Shown here: positions 1-7,608 of the stretch, piece by piece
Numbering within the stretch: position 1 is the stretch's first letter
Layout of the letters: each line of letters opens with the position of its first letter
Source of the DNA: Gp1-AA133 sp963850425
GTDB lineage: Bacteria > Acidobacteriota > Terriglobia > Terriglobales > Acidobacteriaceae
Length of the DNA stretch: 64,000 nucleotides
Assembly: GCA_963850425.1 (NCBI GenBank)
Contig: CAWKLF010000007.1
Coordinates: forward strand, 372,001-436,000
Direction: 5' to 3'
Position numbers and translations under genes: made by a program
The notes under the pieces: model-generated
What the model saw: the letters and a program-made list of their open reading frames with translations, nothing else
What the model was told of the DNA's origin: nothing
Database searches by the model: none

Positions 1-484
1 GCACGGCACGCTGACGCCGGGTGCGGCCCAATCCTACGGAGCGCACCCGGTCATAAGCGATATGGAGATCCTGGCTGAGGAGGTCGACCACATGCAGGCA
101 AGCCTCGCGATGTTCACGAAGGAAGGTCAGAAGCTCTTTGCGCTTGATCATCGCGACCTGAGCGTCATCCAGAAGTTCGGCGGTCACTTCGTGAGCAGTG
201 CCCGATAGGGCCGCACTCAGGCCGAGCACTTCCCCGGGCACGGCGATGTGGAGGGTCAGACGCTTGCCTGATTCCGAACACACGGTAAGCTTGGCGCGGC
301 CTTCGCACAGCACGAACACTCCGCGTGCCGGCTGTCCTTCGCGGAACAGGACCGTGTCCCGCGGACAATTAATTTTGGATTTGACGTGATCGAGCGCGGC
401 CAACACGTTGGCCGGCAGATCGCAAAAAACCCGGTCCGGGCGCAAGGCACATTCGAGGCAATTCTGCTGTATCGCGCTCTCCAT
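1..484 (-). CDS. Crp/Fnr-family transcriptional regulator, partial (runs off left edge)
   Basis: Reading leftwards from the ATG at 484, the frame stays open to the window edge for about 160 codons and gives the N-terminal and cyclic-nucleotide-binding-type domain of a Crp/Fnr regulator. It is clearly a paralogue of the next gene (577..1299). Both share a C-X2-C-X8-C cluster near the start (CLECALRPDRVFC here), the jelly-roll segment REGQPARGVFVLCEGRAKL, and a GEVLGLSAALSG turn. The DNA-binding domain is beyond the edge. The start is favoured by an AAGGGA element about 12 bases upstream and by alignment with the paralogue. A GTGA-N6-TCAC palindrome sits about 40 bases upstream, so autoregulation or cross-regulation is likely. 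The cysteine cluster suggests a redox or Fe-S sensor, but this is inference. The family call is firm; the ligand is unknown. Confidence 0.85.
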   Translation of the reverse strand, partial: MESAIQQNCLECALRPDRVFCDLPANVLAALDHVKSKINCPRDTVLFREGQPARGVFVLCEGRAKLTVCSESGKRLTLHIAVPGEVLGLSAALSGTAHEVTAELLDDAQVAMIKRKELLTFLREHREACLHVVDLLSQDLHIAYDRVRSVGLGRTRRQRAV

Positions 485-517
485 AAGAGGTTGATATCCC
501 TTAGGAGGAAAAAGCAC

Positions 518-533
518 AGTGATTGCAGTCACC
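518..533. promoter_or_regulatory. Predicted Crp/Fnr-type operator before the partial regulator
   Basis: The 16-mer AGTGATTGCAGTCACC has the GTGA-N6-TCAC architecture seen at six other places in the first 21 kb. Its centre lies about 41 bases upstream of the ATG at 484, which would fit repression or a very short leader. It overlaps a second perfect inverted repeat of opposite polarity, GTCACCCGAATGGGTGAC at 528..545, which could form a hairpin in the transcript from 577..1299. Confidence 0.5.
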
Positions 534-576
534 CGAATGGGTGACCCTTAACACAGGGGCGGGGGGAAGCGTCCCG

Positions 577-1299
577 TCAGCTGTTAGTGGCCAGCGCCTT
601 CAGGGCAACTTTGTTGCGAATGACCAGAGTCGAACCCTTGGCTTGCACGATTTGCCGCTTCTTCAGATCAGCAAATAAGCGAGTTACGGTCTCGCGGGAA
701 GTGCCGATCATCTGCGCGATTTCTTCATGCGTAAGTGCAAGTTTGAGGCGGGGTTCCTGCTTGGCGGCCTCGCCGTTTTTGGAACTCCATTCCAGAAGCA
801 GCTTGGCTAATTTCTCTGAAGCGGAGTGGGACAACCCCAGCGATCGCACTTCGTGACAGGCGTTGTTGTATTTTTCGCTGAGCTGCTCGGCGACCTTGAA
901 GCACGCATCGGAGTTGTCTTTCAGGAAGCGCAGGAAATCTTCGCGCTTCACGAAATTCACCTGGCAGGGGTCGATGGTTTCCGCAGTCAGCTCGTAGGGC
1001 TTCCCGGAAACGGTGGCGCTGAGTCCAAGGACCTCGCCGGGTTCAGCAATCTTCAGTATCAGGGTTTTGCCGTCGGTGGCGCAGATGGAGAGCTTTACCC
1101 GCCCTTTGCACAGAACAAAAATTCCCCGCGGTGCCTGGCCTTCCACGAACAGGACAGCGCCCTTGGGATAAGCGGTGGCATACTTGATGGCCTCGAAGGA
1201 CTGGAGCGAAGGGGTTGGCAGGTCGCAGAAAATGCGGTCCGACCGCATCTTGCAGGTCAGGCAGCTTTCGATGATGTCGAGCCCGTATGGTGAGAGCAC
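577..1299 (-). CDS. Crp/Fnr-family transcriptional regulator
   Basis: A full-length regulator of about 240 residues. From the GTG at 1299 it begins VLSPYGLDIIESC; a GGAGG lies five bases upstream. An earlier GTG at 1320 is possible but has no ribosome site. An N-terminal C-X2-C-X8-C cluster resembles the cysteine cluster of Fnr proteins. A cyclic-nucleotide-binding-type beta-roll follows (FVEGQAPRGIFVLCKGRVKL), then a long dimer helix and a winged helix-turn-helix near the C-terminus. The recognition helix reads TSRETVTR, the R-E-x-x-x-R pattern of CRP, which reads GTGA half-sites, not the E-x-x-S-R of E. coli Fnr, which reads TTGAT. That agrees with the xGTGA-N6-TCACx sites found before this gene and the hydrogenase operons. 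Role as regulator of the hydrogenase island is inferred from those sites. Confidence 0.88.
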   Translation of the reverse strand: MLSPYGLDIIESCLTCKMRSDRIFCDLPTPSLQSFEAIKYATAYPKGAVLFVEGQAPRGIFVLCKGRVKLSICATDGKTLILKIAEPGEVLGLSATVSGKPYELTAETIDPCQVNFVKREDFLRFLKDNSDACFKVAEQLSEKYNNACHEVRSLGLSHSASEKLAKLLLEWSSKNGEAAKQEPRLKLALTHEEIAQMIGTSRETVTRLFADLKKRQIVQAKGSTLVIRNKVALKALATNS

Positions 1300-1390
1300 A
1301 AGGTCCTCCGTTATGCCCACAAGGAGGCCCGGCGTGCAAGCGATCTGCGCCGTGGGCTTCCCGAGGGTGCCGGCCTGATTACCAGACCGC

Positions 1391-1406
1391 TGTGACCAGC
1401 GTCACG
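1391..1406. promoter_or_regulatory. Predicted Crp/Fnr-type operator, regulator/tonB divergent region
   Basis: TGTGACCAGCGTCACG contains the perfect inverted repeat GTGAC-N4-GTCAC. It lies 92 bases upstream of the GTG at 1299 of the minus-strand regulator and 70 bases from a second such site, in the roughly 300-base divergent region shared with the TonB-like gene. Confidence 0.6.
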
Positions 1407-1460
1407 ACATCAGTGTCCGCCGTGGCCGAACCAACTGCGGTGACTCTGGGCACAAGTGGA

Positions 1461-1476
1461 TGTGACCTGCCTCACA
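1461..1476. promoter_or_regulatory. Predicted Crp/Fnr-type operator, consensus match
   Basis: TGTGACCTGCCTCACA is an exact TGTGA-N6-TCACA match, the canonical CRP-class operator. It is in the divergent region between the regulator and the TonB-like gene at 1613 and could serve either. The core GTGACCTGC recurs at 14802 and 20603 before hydrogenase operons. Confidence 0.65.
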
Positions 1477-1612
1477 TAACGCCGGGAAGGGGAGTTTTCC
1501 GGCCTTGGGAAAGGATTTCGGCTCCGCGTAGTTTTTCTGGTGTTACGCGCGATTTCAAGGCATACTAGGCGGCGAAGCCCTTCCCCGGCGCCAAGGAAGG
1601 TGGCTGCCCGCC

Positions 1613-1915
1613 ATGTTAGAGGAACTCGAGCAACAGGAAACTACCCAGGAGCAACTGGTCGTCCCCCGGCTGGAAATTGCAGCTCCTGCTCCCATATCGG
1701 TCGAAAACGATCAGACGCAACGGCGCCGGATGGTGATTGCGCTGGTCATGCTGCTGGTAGCACTAGGGCTGGTCCTGATCAAGGACCGCGATTTCTGGTT
1801 CCCTGCTCCGGAAACGACTGAATCGGAAGCATTTGATGACACGGCACCGGCGGACGAGACGGCCCAGCCCGCCACACCGGCCAGACGGCGGCAGCCTCGA
1901 CTCCCACCATCGTGA
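1613..1915 (+). CDS. TonB-like protein, N-terminal part (membrane anchor), probably frameshifted
   Basis: One hundred codons from the ATG at 1613, with AAGGAAGGTGG just upstream. The product has a charged cytoplasmic start, one transmembrane helix (MVIALVMLLVALGLVLI) at about residues 43-59, and then an acidic, Ala/Pro-rich stretch that ends abruptly at a TGA. The second reading frame continues the Ala/Pro-rich linker and ends in a TonB C-terminal domain, so the two pieces together have the layout of one energy transducer: anchor, linker, CTD. Restoring one base near 1879-1884 (a C in the GGCC run) would join them as PATPA-(Q)TAAASTPTIVKKR. Either the sequence has lost a base or the gene is broken. 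Function in TonB-ExbBD uptake is by homology only. Confidence 0.65.
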   Translation: MLEELEQQETTQEQLVVPRLEIAAPAPISVENDQTQRRRMVIALVMLLVALGLVLIKDRDFWFPAPETTESEAFDDTAPADETAQPATPARRRQPRLPPS

Positions 1916-2463
1916 AGAAGCGCCCAGCGCCAGTAGCCAGGAAGGCGCCTGAGCCCGCGCCTCCGGCAGCGCCCGCGGTAACCGCCTCCCGAGCTGTGTT
2001 GCCTCCGCTGCGAGTGGAAGTGGTGGCGGGAGATCAGCACCAGGTCGTACGCCCCGGAAGCCCGTCGGTGAAGGTGGAACTGCAGAATGGGGCGCCGGGA
2101 CAAATCGCCTCCGAAGCCCCGCGTGCGCCCGTCCCGGTTCCTGACTCTCAGCCAATTACTACCAAGGGTGACCGCGTGCAGATGTCGACCGACACGCGGC
2201 AGGCGCTCACGCGTCCGGTACGGCCCGAATACCCGCTCCTAGCGAGGCAGATGAAGGTGCAGGGCGCGGTGGTGCTTTCGGTATTCATCGACAAGGATGG
2301 CAGCATCGAAAATCTGCAGGTGGACAGCGGACCTGCGATCTTGGCGGATGCGGCGCGCGCTGCGGTCAAGCAATGGCGCTTCAAGCCCTACCTGCAGAAT
2401 GGCGTGCCCGTGGCGACGCAGGCGCGGGTCACGGTGGATTTCACCATCGGCGTCCAGAACTAG
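1912..2463 (+). CDS. TonB C-terminal domain protein (energy transducer, C-terminal part)
   Basis: The frame starting at GTG 1912 overlaps the preceding stop (GTGA) and encodes 183 residues: a Pro/Ala-rich linker followed by a typical TonB C-terminal domain at about residues 100-180. Recognisable elements are RPEYPLLARQMKVQGAVVL, IDKDGSIENLQVDSG, and AVKQWRFKPYLQNGVPV. This domain contacts outer-membrane receptors in TonB systems; many acidobacterial proteins also use it in other settings. Without the upstream piece the product has no membrane anchor, which argues that 1613..2463 is one gene with a single-base lesion. No exbB, exbD or receptor gene is nearby. A strong terminator follows at 2483. 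Confidence 0.75.
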   Translation: MKKRPAPVARKAPEPAPPAAPAVTASRAVLPPLRVEVVAGDQHQVVRPGSPSVKVELQNGAPGQIASEAPRAPVPVPDSQPITTKGDRVQMSTDTRQALTRPVRPEYPLLARQMKVQGAVVLSVFIDKDGSIENLQVDSGPAILADAARAAVKQWRFKPYLQNGVPVATQARVTVDFTIGVQN

Positions 2464-2482
2464 ATTGATTAAGTTGAGAGAA

Positions 2483-2512
2483 GGCGGTGCGTCCTGCACC
2501 GCCTTTATTTTT
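2483..2512 (+). terminator. Rho-independent terminator after the tonB-like gene
   Basis: GGCGGTGC (2483-2490), a five-base loop, and GCACCGCC (2496-2503) make a perfect 8-bp GC-rich stem followed by TTTATTTTT. It lies 20 bases after the tonB stop. The rest of the convergent gap to 2799 holds no gene or other clear element. Confidence 0.85.
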
Positions 2513-2799
2513 GGGTGGCCGCAGGCGGACCGAATCCGGCGCAAAAATTAACGAGCGCCCGGACTCTTTCGAGTCACAGGCGCCCGGGCAGCCCTCCCCC
2601 AGAACTGCTCGCGAAAAAAAATAAATCTTGAACAGGCGGGTGAAAATAGCACTTCCGTGCTACGCCTCCCCCCACCAATGTGCCATGCCAAAATCCTTGC
2701 TGGGCGCTGATTTTGGGGGGAAGCGAAGGTTTTCCAACTTTTGCACAGAGCGGAAACCTCCGGCGGACAAGCGGGCTCTAAATTAGACCTCAGGGTCGA

Positions 2800-3267
2800 C
2801 TAGCTGGCCAAGGTGGCGGGCTGCAGGCTCTGCTGAATCAATTCGCTGAGCCTGGCTTTCAGGTCGCCGAGCCGGCGAGCCACCGGAGCGGAAAAAGCAT
2901 CGCCAGGATCGTAGTTTTCGCCTTGGATAGAGAGAAGGTAGGCGCGCGGGCAGGCGCCGAACAACTCCGAACTCATGGCGAGAAGAGCAGCCGGCGTGAG
3001 GTGATGCGTGAAGGTGGTCACGCCGAAATCGGAGCGCACCTCCTCACAACACATTTCTCCCGGTTTGCAGCCCTGGGCGCAATCGATGAAGATCACGGTT
3101 TCCACCCGGCTCACAACCGGAGCAAGTTCGGGAGTGAGTTGGTGGCAGGGCAGAATCTCCACTTCTGGAGAGCGATTGGTGCGGAACAGTTCGGCGGCCA
3201 CTTGCCATCCCAGGCCGTCATCGGAGCGCAGCGGGTTGCCATAACCCAGGATCAGAATGCGCGCCAT
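2800..3267 (-). CDS. hoxW: [NiFe]-hydrogenase maturation protease (M52 family), HoxW-type
   Basis: A 155-residue endopeptidase of the M52 family, which trims the C-terminal tail of a hydrogenase large subunit after nickel insertion. The opening ILGYGNPLRSDDGLGWQVAAEL carries the first metal-binding acid. FIDCAQG supplies the second, and the histidine lies in TFTHHLTP. The ATG at 3267 is preceded by GGGAG at five bases, making it a better start than the upstream TTG at 3282. It directly follows hoxH (11 bases between stop and start), so its substrate is most likely the HoxH tail after the DPCLSCSTH motif. It is the last gene of the hox operon and one of three M52 proteases in this window. Confidence 0.9.
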   Translation of the reverse strand: MARILILGYGNPLRSDDGLGWQVAAELFRTNRSPEVEILPCHQLTPELAPVVSRVETVIFIDCAQGCKPGEMCCEEVRSDFGVTTFTHHLTPAALLAMSSELFGACPRAYLLSIQGENYDPGDAFSAPVARRLGDLKARLSELIQQSLQPATLAS

Positions 3268-3278
3268 AATGTCTCCCT

Positions 3279-4718
3279 TCAATGGGGCTTGCGGGCCTCG
3301 TCGAGTTTCTCGCCCGCTGAGTTGAAGAGCTGCACGACCATCGGCATTTCACCGAAGGCGTGAGTGGAACAACTGAGGCAGGGATCGTAAGCGCGAATAA
3401 GAGCTTCCACGCGATTGAGCATGCCGGGAGCGATGCGCTCGCCGCGCACGAAATGCTTGGCGACCTGAAGAATGCCGCGGTTCATCGCCATATTGTTGTG
3501 TCCGGTGGCAATGATCATGTTCGCCCAACGGATCAGCCCCTGCTCATCGATCTTGTAGTGGTGCATGAGCGTGCCGCGCGGGGCCTCGCAACAGCCCACG
3601 CCTTCTTCTTGGTTCGGTCCGGCGACGGCGCGCACGTGCTTGGAAAGAATCTCCGGATCGGTGAGCAGCTGTTCCATGCGTTCGATGCAATAGAGAATTT
3701 CGATGAGGCGCGCGTGATGGTAGTGGAAGCTGCTGAGCACGGCCGTGCGCTGAAGCTCGTGGAATTCGGCAAGCTCCTGGTCGGCGCGGGGCGTGCCGCA
3801 GCGGTCGGCGACGTTCATGCGCGCCAGCGGGCCGACCCGATACATGCCATCGGGATAGCCCTTGGGTATGTAGTACGGAGACTTCAGGTAAGTCCAGGAT
3901 TCGTTCTTCTCCCCGATGTACTCGAGATAATCGGCGGGATCGAGCCCGTTCGCGATGACGTCACCAGCGGAATTAATGATTCGAATGCCACCATCGTAAA
4001 AAGTGAGGCCACCGTCTTTCTTGACGATGCCCAGGAAGAGCGTGGGAAAAGTGCCAAAGCTGGCGATTTCTTCGCGGAAGCCTTCGGTGATGCCTTTAAA
4101 CCACTCCAGCGTGCGCTCGGCGATCGCGAGCACCTCGGGGATACCGGAGAGGATGGCGTCGCGGTTCAACTCGGTCAGCGGCTCGCTCACTCCCCCCGGA
4201 ACGACCCAGGCGGGATGAATTCGCTTTCCGCCCAGGCGCTCGATAATCTGCTGGCCGAACTGGCGCAGGCGAATGCCGTCGCGGGCGAGTTCGGGCTTTT
4301 TCTCGAGTACGCCGAAGATGTTGGAGCGCGACGGATCGGCGTCCATGCCAAGCAGAAGGTCGGGCGAAGAGAGATAGAAAAAACTCAGGGCATGAGATTG
4401 GACGACCTGAGCAAGGCCGAAGATGCGACGCAGCTTGTCGGCAGTGGGCGGAATACGCACTGCGAGCAACGCATCGCAGGCTTTCGCGGAGGCCATGAGA
4501 TGGCTTACAGGACAGATACCGCAGATGCGGGCCATCAGGGCGGGCATCTCGGAGAAGGGGCGGCCTTCGCAGAATTTCTCGAATCCGCGGAATTGCGTCA
4601 CGTGGAAACGGGCGTCTTCGACGCGCCCCCGATCGTCGAGATGCAGGGTTATCTTGGCATGCCCTTCGATGCGGGTCACCGGATCGATCACAATCGTTTT
4701 TTGGACAACGTCTGGCAC
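3279..4718 (-). CDS. hoxH: Bidirectional NAD-linked [NiFe]-hydrogenase large subunit HoxH
   Basis: A 479-residue catalytic subunit carrying the Ni-Fe(CN)2CO site where H2 is split or made. The first cysteine pair is in RICGIC (C66, C69), the second in DPCLSCSTH (C447, C450). The 26 residues after H453 are the tail removed by the maturation protease. The N-terminal VIDPVTRIEGHAKI and internal EAPRGTLMHHY are standard large-subunit signatures. The partners HoxY, U, F and E, in that order upstream, mark it as a group 3d soluble NAD-reducing enzyme and not an F420- or ferredoxin-linked one. It starts at GTG 4718 with TGGAG upstream, three bases after the hoxY stop, so translation is probably coupled. 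Likely cytoplasmic. Confidence 0.95.
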   Translation of the reverse strand: MPDVVQKTIVIDPVTRIEGHAKITLHLDDRGRVEDARFHVTQFRGFEKFCEGRPFSEMPALMARICGICPVSHLMASAKACDALLAVRIPPTADKLRRIFGLAQVVQSHALSFFYLSSPDLLLGMDADPSRSNIFGVLEKKPELARDGIRLRQFGQQIIERLGGKRIHPAWVVPGGVSEPLTELNRDAILSGIPEVLAIAERTLEWFKGITEGFREEIASFGTFPTLFLGIVKKDGGLTFYDGGIRIINSAGDVIANGLDPADYLEYIGEKNESWTYLKSPYYIPKGYPDGMYRVGPLARMNVADRCGTPRADQELAEFHELQRTAVLSSFHYHHARLIEILYCIERMEQLLTDPEILSKHVRAVAGPNQEEGVGCCEAPRGTLMHHYKIDEQGLIRWANMIIATGHNNMAMNRGILQVAKHFVRGERIAPGMLNRVEALIRAYDPCLSCSTHAFGEMPMVVQLFNSAGEKLDEARKPH

Positions 4719-4721
4719 GTG

Positions 4722-5255
4722 CTAGGCTCCAAAGCGCGTCTTGGCGCTCAATTCCGGGGAACGACCCTCGAGTAGTTCGCTCAGCAGGTAGAAGATGACG
4801 TCGGCGCGCGGCGGACATCCGGGAACAAACACGTCGACCGCGACCACTTCGTGTACCGGAACGGCGCGGGGAAGCAATTTCGGAACAACCTGATCGGGTA
4901 CTCCCGCGTCGAGCGTAGTGTTCTCGCGGTAAGCGCGATCGCAGATCGCTTTCACGCCGAAGGGATTGCGCATTGAGGGCACATTGGCAGTAACGGCGCA
5001 GTCACCGAGCGAGACGAGAGTTTTGGTGTGGCTGCGGATGTTTAGAATCTTGTGAAGGTCTTCCTCGCTGCTGACCGCGCCCTCCACCAAGGTAATGTCA
5101 ACTTCTTCGGGAAAAATCTTGGTGTCGACCAGCGGGCTGTAGACAAGGTCAATCTTCTCGGCGAGAGAGATGATGGCTTCGTCCATGTCGAGGAAAGACA
5201 TGTGGCAACCCGAACAACCATCGAGCCAAACCGTGGCCAGGCGGATCTTGCTCAC
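4722..5255 (-). CDS. hoxY: NAD-linked [NiFe]-hydrogenase small subunit HoxY
   Basis: A 177-residue small subunit with a single proximal [4Fe-4S] cluster. The ligands are in LDGCSGCHMSF near the start, SLGDCAV in the middle, and VFVPGCPPRAD near the end. It lacks a Tat signal and the C-terminal cluster domain of membrane-bound small subunits, as expected for a cytoplasmic HoxY. The start is the GTG at 5255, with GGAGG about eight bases upstream. That GTG overlaps the hoxU stop as GTGA. The frame is open further upstream but only as the reverse reading of hoxU, so a longer start is not credible. Confidence 0.93.
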   Translation of the reverse strand: MSKIRLATVWLDGCSGCHMSFLDMDEAIISLAEKIDLVYSPLVDTKIFPEEVDITLVEGAVSSEEDLHKILNIRSHTKTLVSLGDCAVTANVPSMRNPFGVKAICDRAYRENTTLDAGVPDQVVPKLLPRAVPVHEVVAVDVFVPGCPPRADVIFYLLSELLEGRSPELSAKTRFGA

Positions 5256-5971
5256 TCTTGTTCCTCCCGCATCAGCGTCAGGTAGGGCAGGAATTGACGG
5301 CGCTTGAGCATCTCGGCGACCGACCGGCCCTTCTCGAACAATGCGCCGGTGGGGCATACATGCACGCACTTGCCGCACCCGGTGCAGGTTTCCGACGATC
5401 CCCACGGCTGGTTGAGATCGGTGATGACCTTGGCTTCGATGCCGCGCCCCATTACGTCCCAGGTATGCGCACCTTCGATTTCCTCGCACACGCGCACGCA
5501 GCGCGTGCACAGGATGCAGCGGTTGTGGTCAACGATGAAGCGGTCGTGCGAACCATCCACCTGCACCTTGGGGTAGCGGTAGGGATAGTGGACGTGCGTA
5601 ATCTGCAGGCGCTGCGCCAAGGTCTGCAATTCGCAGTGGCCGTTTGAGACGCAGACCGAGCAGATGTGGTTGCGCTCGGTGAAAAGAAGTTCCAGGATCG
5701 AGCGCCGGTAGCGATCCAGGCGCTCGGAAGTGGTGGTGACTTCCATGCCTTCCTCGACCCGGGTCACGCAGGAGGGAAGAAGCTTGCTGGAGCCTTTGAC
5801 CTCGACCAGGCAGAGGCGGCAGGCGCCCACCGTGGATAGGCCCCGCAGGTCGCACAGAGTGGGAATAAAGATCTTGTTCTGGCGGGCGACAGCCAGAATA
5901 GTTTCATCCTGGCGGGCGCTGAAGTCCTTGCCGTCGATTTTGAGCGTCTTGATATTGGTGCCCGGGCTCAT
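5252..5971 (-). CDS. hoxU: Hydrogenase diaphorase subunit HoxU (NuoG-like ferredoxin)
   Basis: A 239-residue iron-sulfur subunit that carries electrons between HoxFE and HoxYH. The N-terminal [2Fe-2S] ferredoxin domain has CDLRGLSTVGACRLC and a later cysteine at SCVTRVEEG. A NuoG-type cysteine/histidine motif (HICSVCVSNGHCELQ) follows. The C-terminal half has two [4Fe-4S] motifs: CILCTRCVRVCEE and CTGCGKCVHVCPTG. It begins at ATG 5971 with AAGGAAG upstream, and that ATG overlaps the hoxF stop (ATGA). Its length is typical for HoxU and it lacks the molybdopterin-type domain of full NuoG. Confidence 0.93.
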   Translation of the reverse strand: MSPGTNIKTLKIDGKDFSARQDETILAVARQNKIFIPTLCDLRGLSTVGACRLCLVEVKGSSKLLPSCVTRVEEGMEVTTTSERLDRYRRSILELLFTERNHICSVCVSNGHCELQTLAQRLQITHVHYPYRYPKVQVDGSHDRFIVDHNRCILCTRCVRVCEEIEGAHTWDVMGRGIEAKVITDLNQPWGSSETCTGCGKCVHVCPTGALFEKGRSVAEMLKRRQFLPYLTLMREEQE

Positions 5972-7608
5972 GACGCTTCCTTCCCTTCATTCCCGCAAAC
6001 GCCCGCAGGACAAGTTTTCTGCTCGACGTGCGCTTTGTATTCGTCGGCGAAATAGCGCAGCGTGCTCAGGACCGGGTTGGGAGCGGACTGCCCCAGGCCG
6101 CACAGGCTGGTGTTGCGCAGCAAGTCGCAGAGTTCTTCCAGCATCGTGATCTCCTGCGCGGTCGCCGTGCGGGCGGTGATGCGGGCCAACAGTTCTTTCA
6201 TCTGGTAAGTGCCCACCCGGCAGGGCACGCATTTTCCGCACGACTCGGTCATGCAGAAATCCATGAAGTACTTGGCTACGTCGACCATGCAGGAAGATTC
6301 GTCCATCACGATCATGCCGCCCGAACCCATGATGGACCCGGCTTTGGCCAAGGATTCGTAGTCGACGGGCATATCCAGAAATTCAGAGGGCAGGCAGCCG
6401 CCGGAAGGTCCGCCGGTCTGCACTGCCTTGAAACGACGGCCGCCAGGAATGCCGCCGCCGATGTCAAAAACGATTTCGCGCAGCGTGATGCCCATCGGCA
6501 CCTCGACCAGGCCGGTATTCAGCACGCTTCCGGCAAGCGCGAAGACTTTGGTGCCTTTGCTCTTTTCCGTTCCGATTTGCGCGTACCACTCGCCACCGCT
6601 GCGGATGATGGGTGCAATGTTGGCGTAGGTTTCCACGTTATTGATGAGGGTGGGCTCGCCGAACAAGCCTTCCTGCGCGGGATAGGGCGGGCGGGGACGG
6701 GGCGTGCCCCGGCGGCCTTCAACCGAGGCGATGAGGGCAGTCTCCTCGCCGCAAACGAAGGCCCCGGCGCCCAGCCTCAGATCGATGCGGAAGTTGAAGC
6801 GCGTTCCGCAGATGTTCGTGCCCAGCAGGCCAATGCGCTCAGCCTGGCGGATGGCGGTACGCAAACGCTTGATAGCCAGTGGATACTCGGCGCGAACGTA
6901 GATGTAGCCTTCGGAAGCGCCGACGGCGAAGGCCGCGATGAGCATGCCTTCCAGAACGCGATGAGGATCGCTCTCAAGCACACTGCGGTCCATGAAGGCG
7001 CCCGGGTCGCCTTCGTCCGCATTGCAGATGACGTATTTTTGCGTGCCGGCGGCTTTCGCGACCGTGCTCCACTTCAGCCCGGTTGGATAGCCCGCGCCAC
7101 CCCGGCCGCGCAAGCCGCTCTTTACCACTTCCTGCACGACTTCGGTGGGCGTCATCTCGGTGAGGACGCGCATCAGGGCGCCGTATCCGGAAGCACCCAC
7201 GTATTCCTCAACGCGCTCGGGATCTACCAGACCGGAATTTTCCAGAACGATTTTCTTCTGCCGCTGGAAGAAAGGCACATCGGTGCGGCAAACCAGGCGG
7301 CTGACGGGCGGCGCTTCGAGAGCATCCAGAATGTCGGTTGCATCGGCGGGCGCGACGTGCTGGTAGAGAGTGCCCGTTCCGGTCGAGACCAGCGGTCCTT
7401 CCGCGCAAAGCCCCATACATCCGACGCCCTTGGACTGACACTTTTTTTCCCAGCCCCGGCTGACGATTTCCTTGTCGATAGCTTCCTTGACGCTCAAGCT
7501 CTGGCAGGAAATGCAGCCTGCGGCGACACACACATTGACATGGTGAGGAACCTGCCCCTGGGCCGCGCGTTCGTCTTCGGCAATCTGCTCGAGTTCTTCA
7601 GGAGTCAT
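5968..7608 (-). CDS. hoxF: Hydrogenase diaphorase subunit HoxF (NADH- and FMN-binding)
   Basis: A 546-residue NuoF-type flavoprotein that exchanges electrons with NAD(H). A thioredoxin-like [2Fe-2S] domain occupies the first 100 or so residues (CVAAGCISCQ, CMGLCAEG). The FMN/NADH core shows GRGGAGYPTGLKW, CNADEGDPGAFMDR, and GAGAFVCGEETALIASVEGRRG. The C-terminal [4Fe-4S] site is ESCGKCVPCRVG with a later cysteine in TSLCGLGQ. ATG 7608 lies inside the last codons of hoxE (11-base overlap). The ribosome site there is weak, so translation is probably coupled to hoxE. Neighbours hoxE and hoxU confirm a diaphorase module of a soluble hydrogenase and not of complex I, since no other nuo genes are present. 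Confidence 0.94.
   Translation of the reverse strand: MTPEELEQIAEDERAAQGQVPHHVNVCVAAGCISCQSLSVKEAIDKEIVSRGWEKKCQSKGVGCMGLCAEGPLVSTGTGTLYQHVAPADATDILDALEAPPVSRLVCRTDVPFFQRQKKIVLENSGLVDPERVEEYVGASGYGALMRVLTEMTPTEVVQEVVKSGLRGRGGAGYPTGLKWSTVAKAAGTQKYVICNADEGDPGAFMDRSVLESDPHRVLEGMLIAAFAVGASEGYIYVRAEYPLAIKRLRTAIRQAERIGLLGTNICGTRFNFRIDLRLGAGAFVCGEETALIASVEGRRGTPRPRPPYPAQEGLFGEPTLINNVETYANIAPIIRSGGEWYAQIGTEKSKGTKVFALAGSVLNTGLVEVPMGITLREIVFDIGGGIPGGRRFKAVQTGGPSGGCLPSEFLDMPVDYESLAKAGSIMGSGGMIVMDESSCMVDVAKYFMDFCMTESCGKCVPCRVGTYQMKELLARITARTATAQEITMLEELCDLLRNTSLCGLGQSAPNPVLSTLRYFADEYKAHVEQKTCPAGVCGNEGKEAS

Noticed and set aside
528..545. Perfect inverted repeat GTCACCCGAATGGGTGAC as a terminator
   Set aside because: The nearest T-run is about 14 bases beyond the stem, too far for a normal terminator, and the repeat overlaps the predicted operator.
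2551..2600. GCGCCCGG repeated twice around ACTCTTTCGAGT
   Set aside because: The longer copies are direct and not inverted, and the inner stem has only four base pairs, so there is no supported RNA element.
3360..4775. Plus-strand open frame of 471 codons
   Set aside because: It is the reverse reading of hoxH and the hoxY end. It has no motif, while hoxH on the other strand has complete catalytic signatures.
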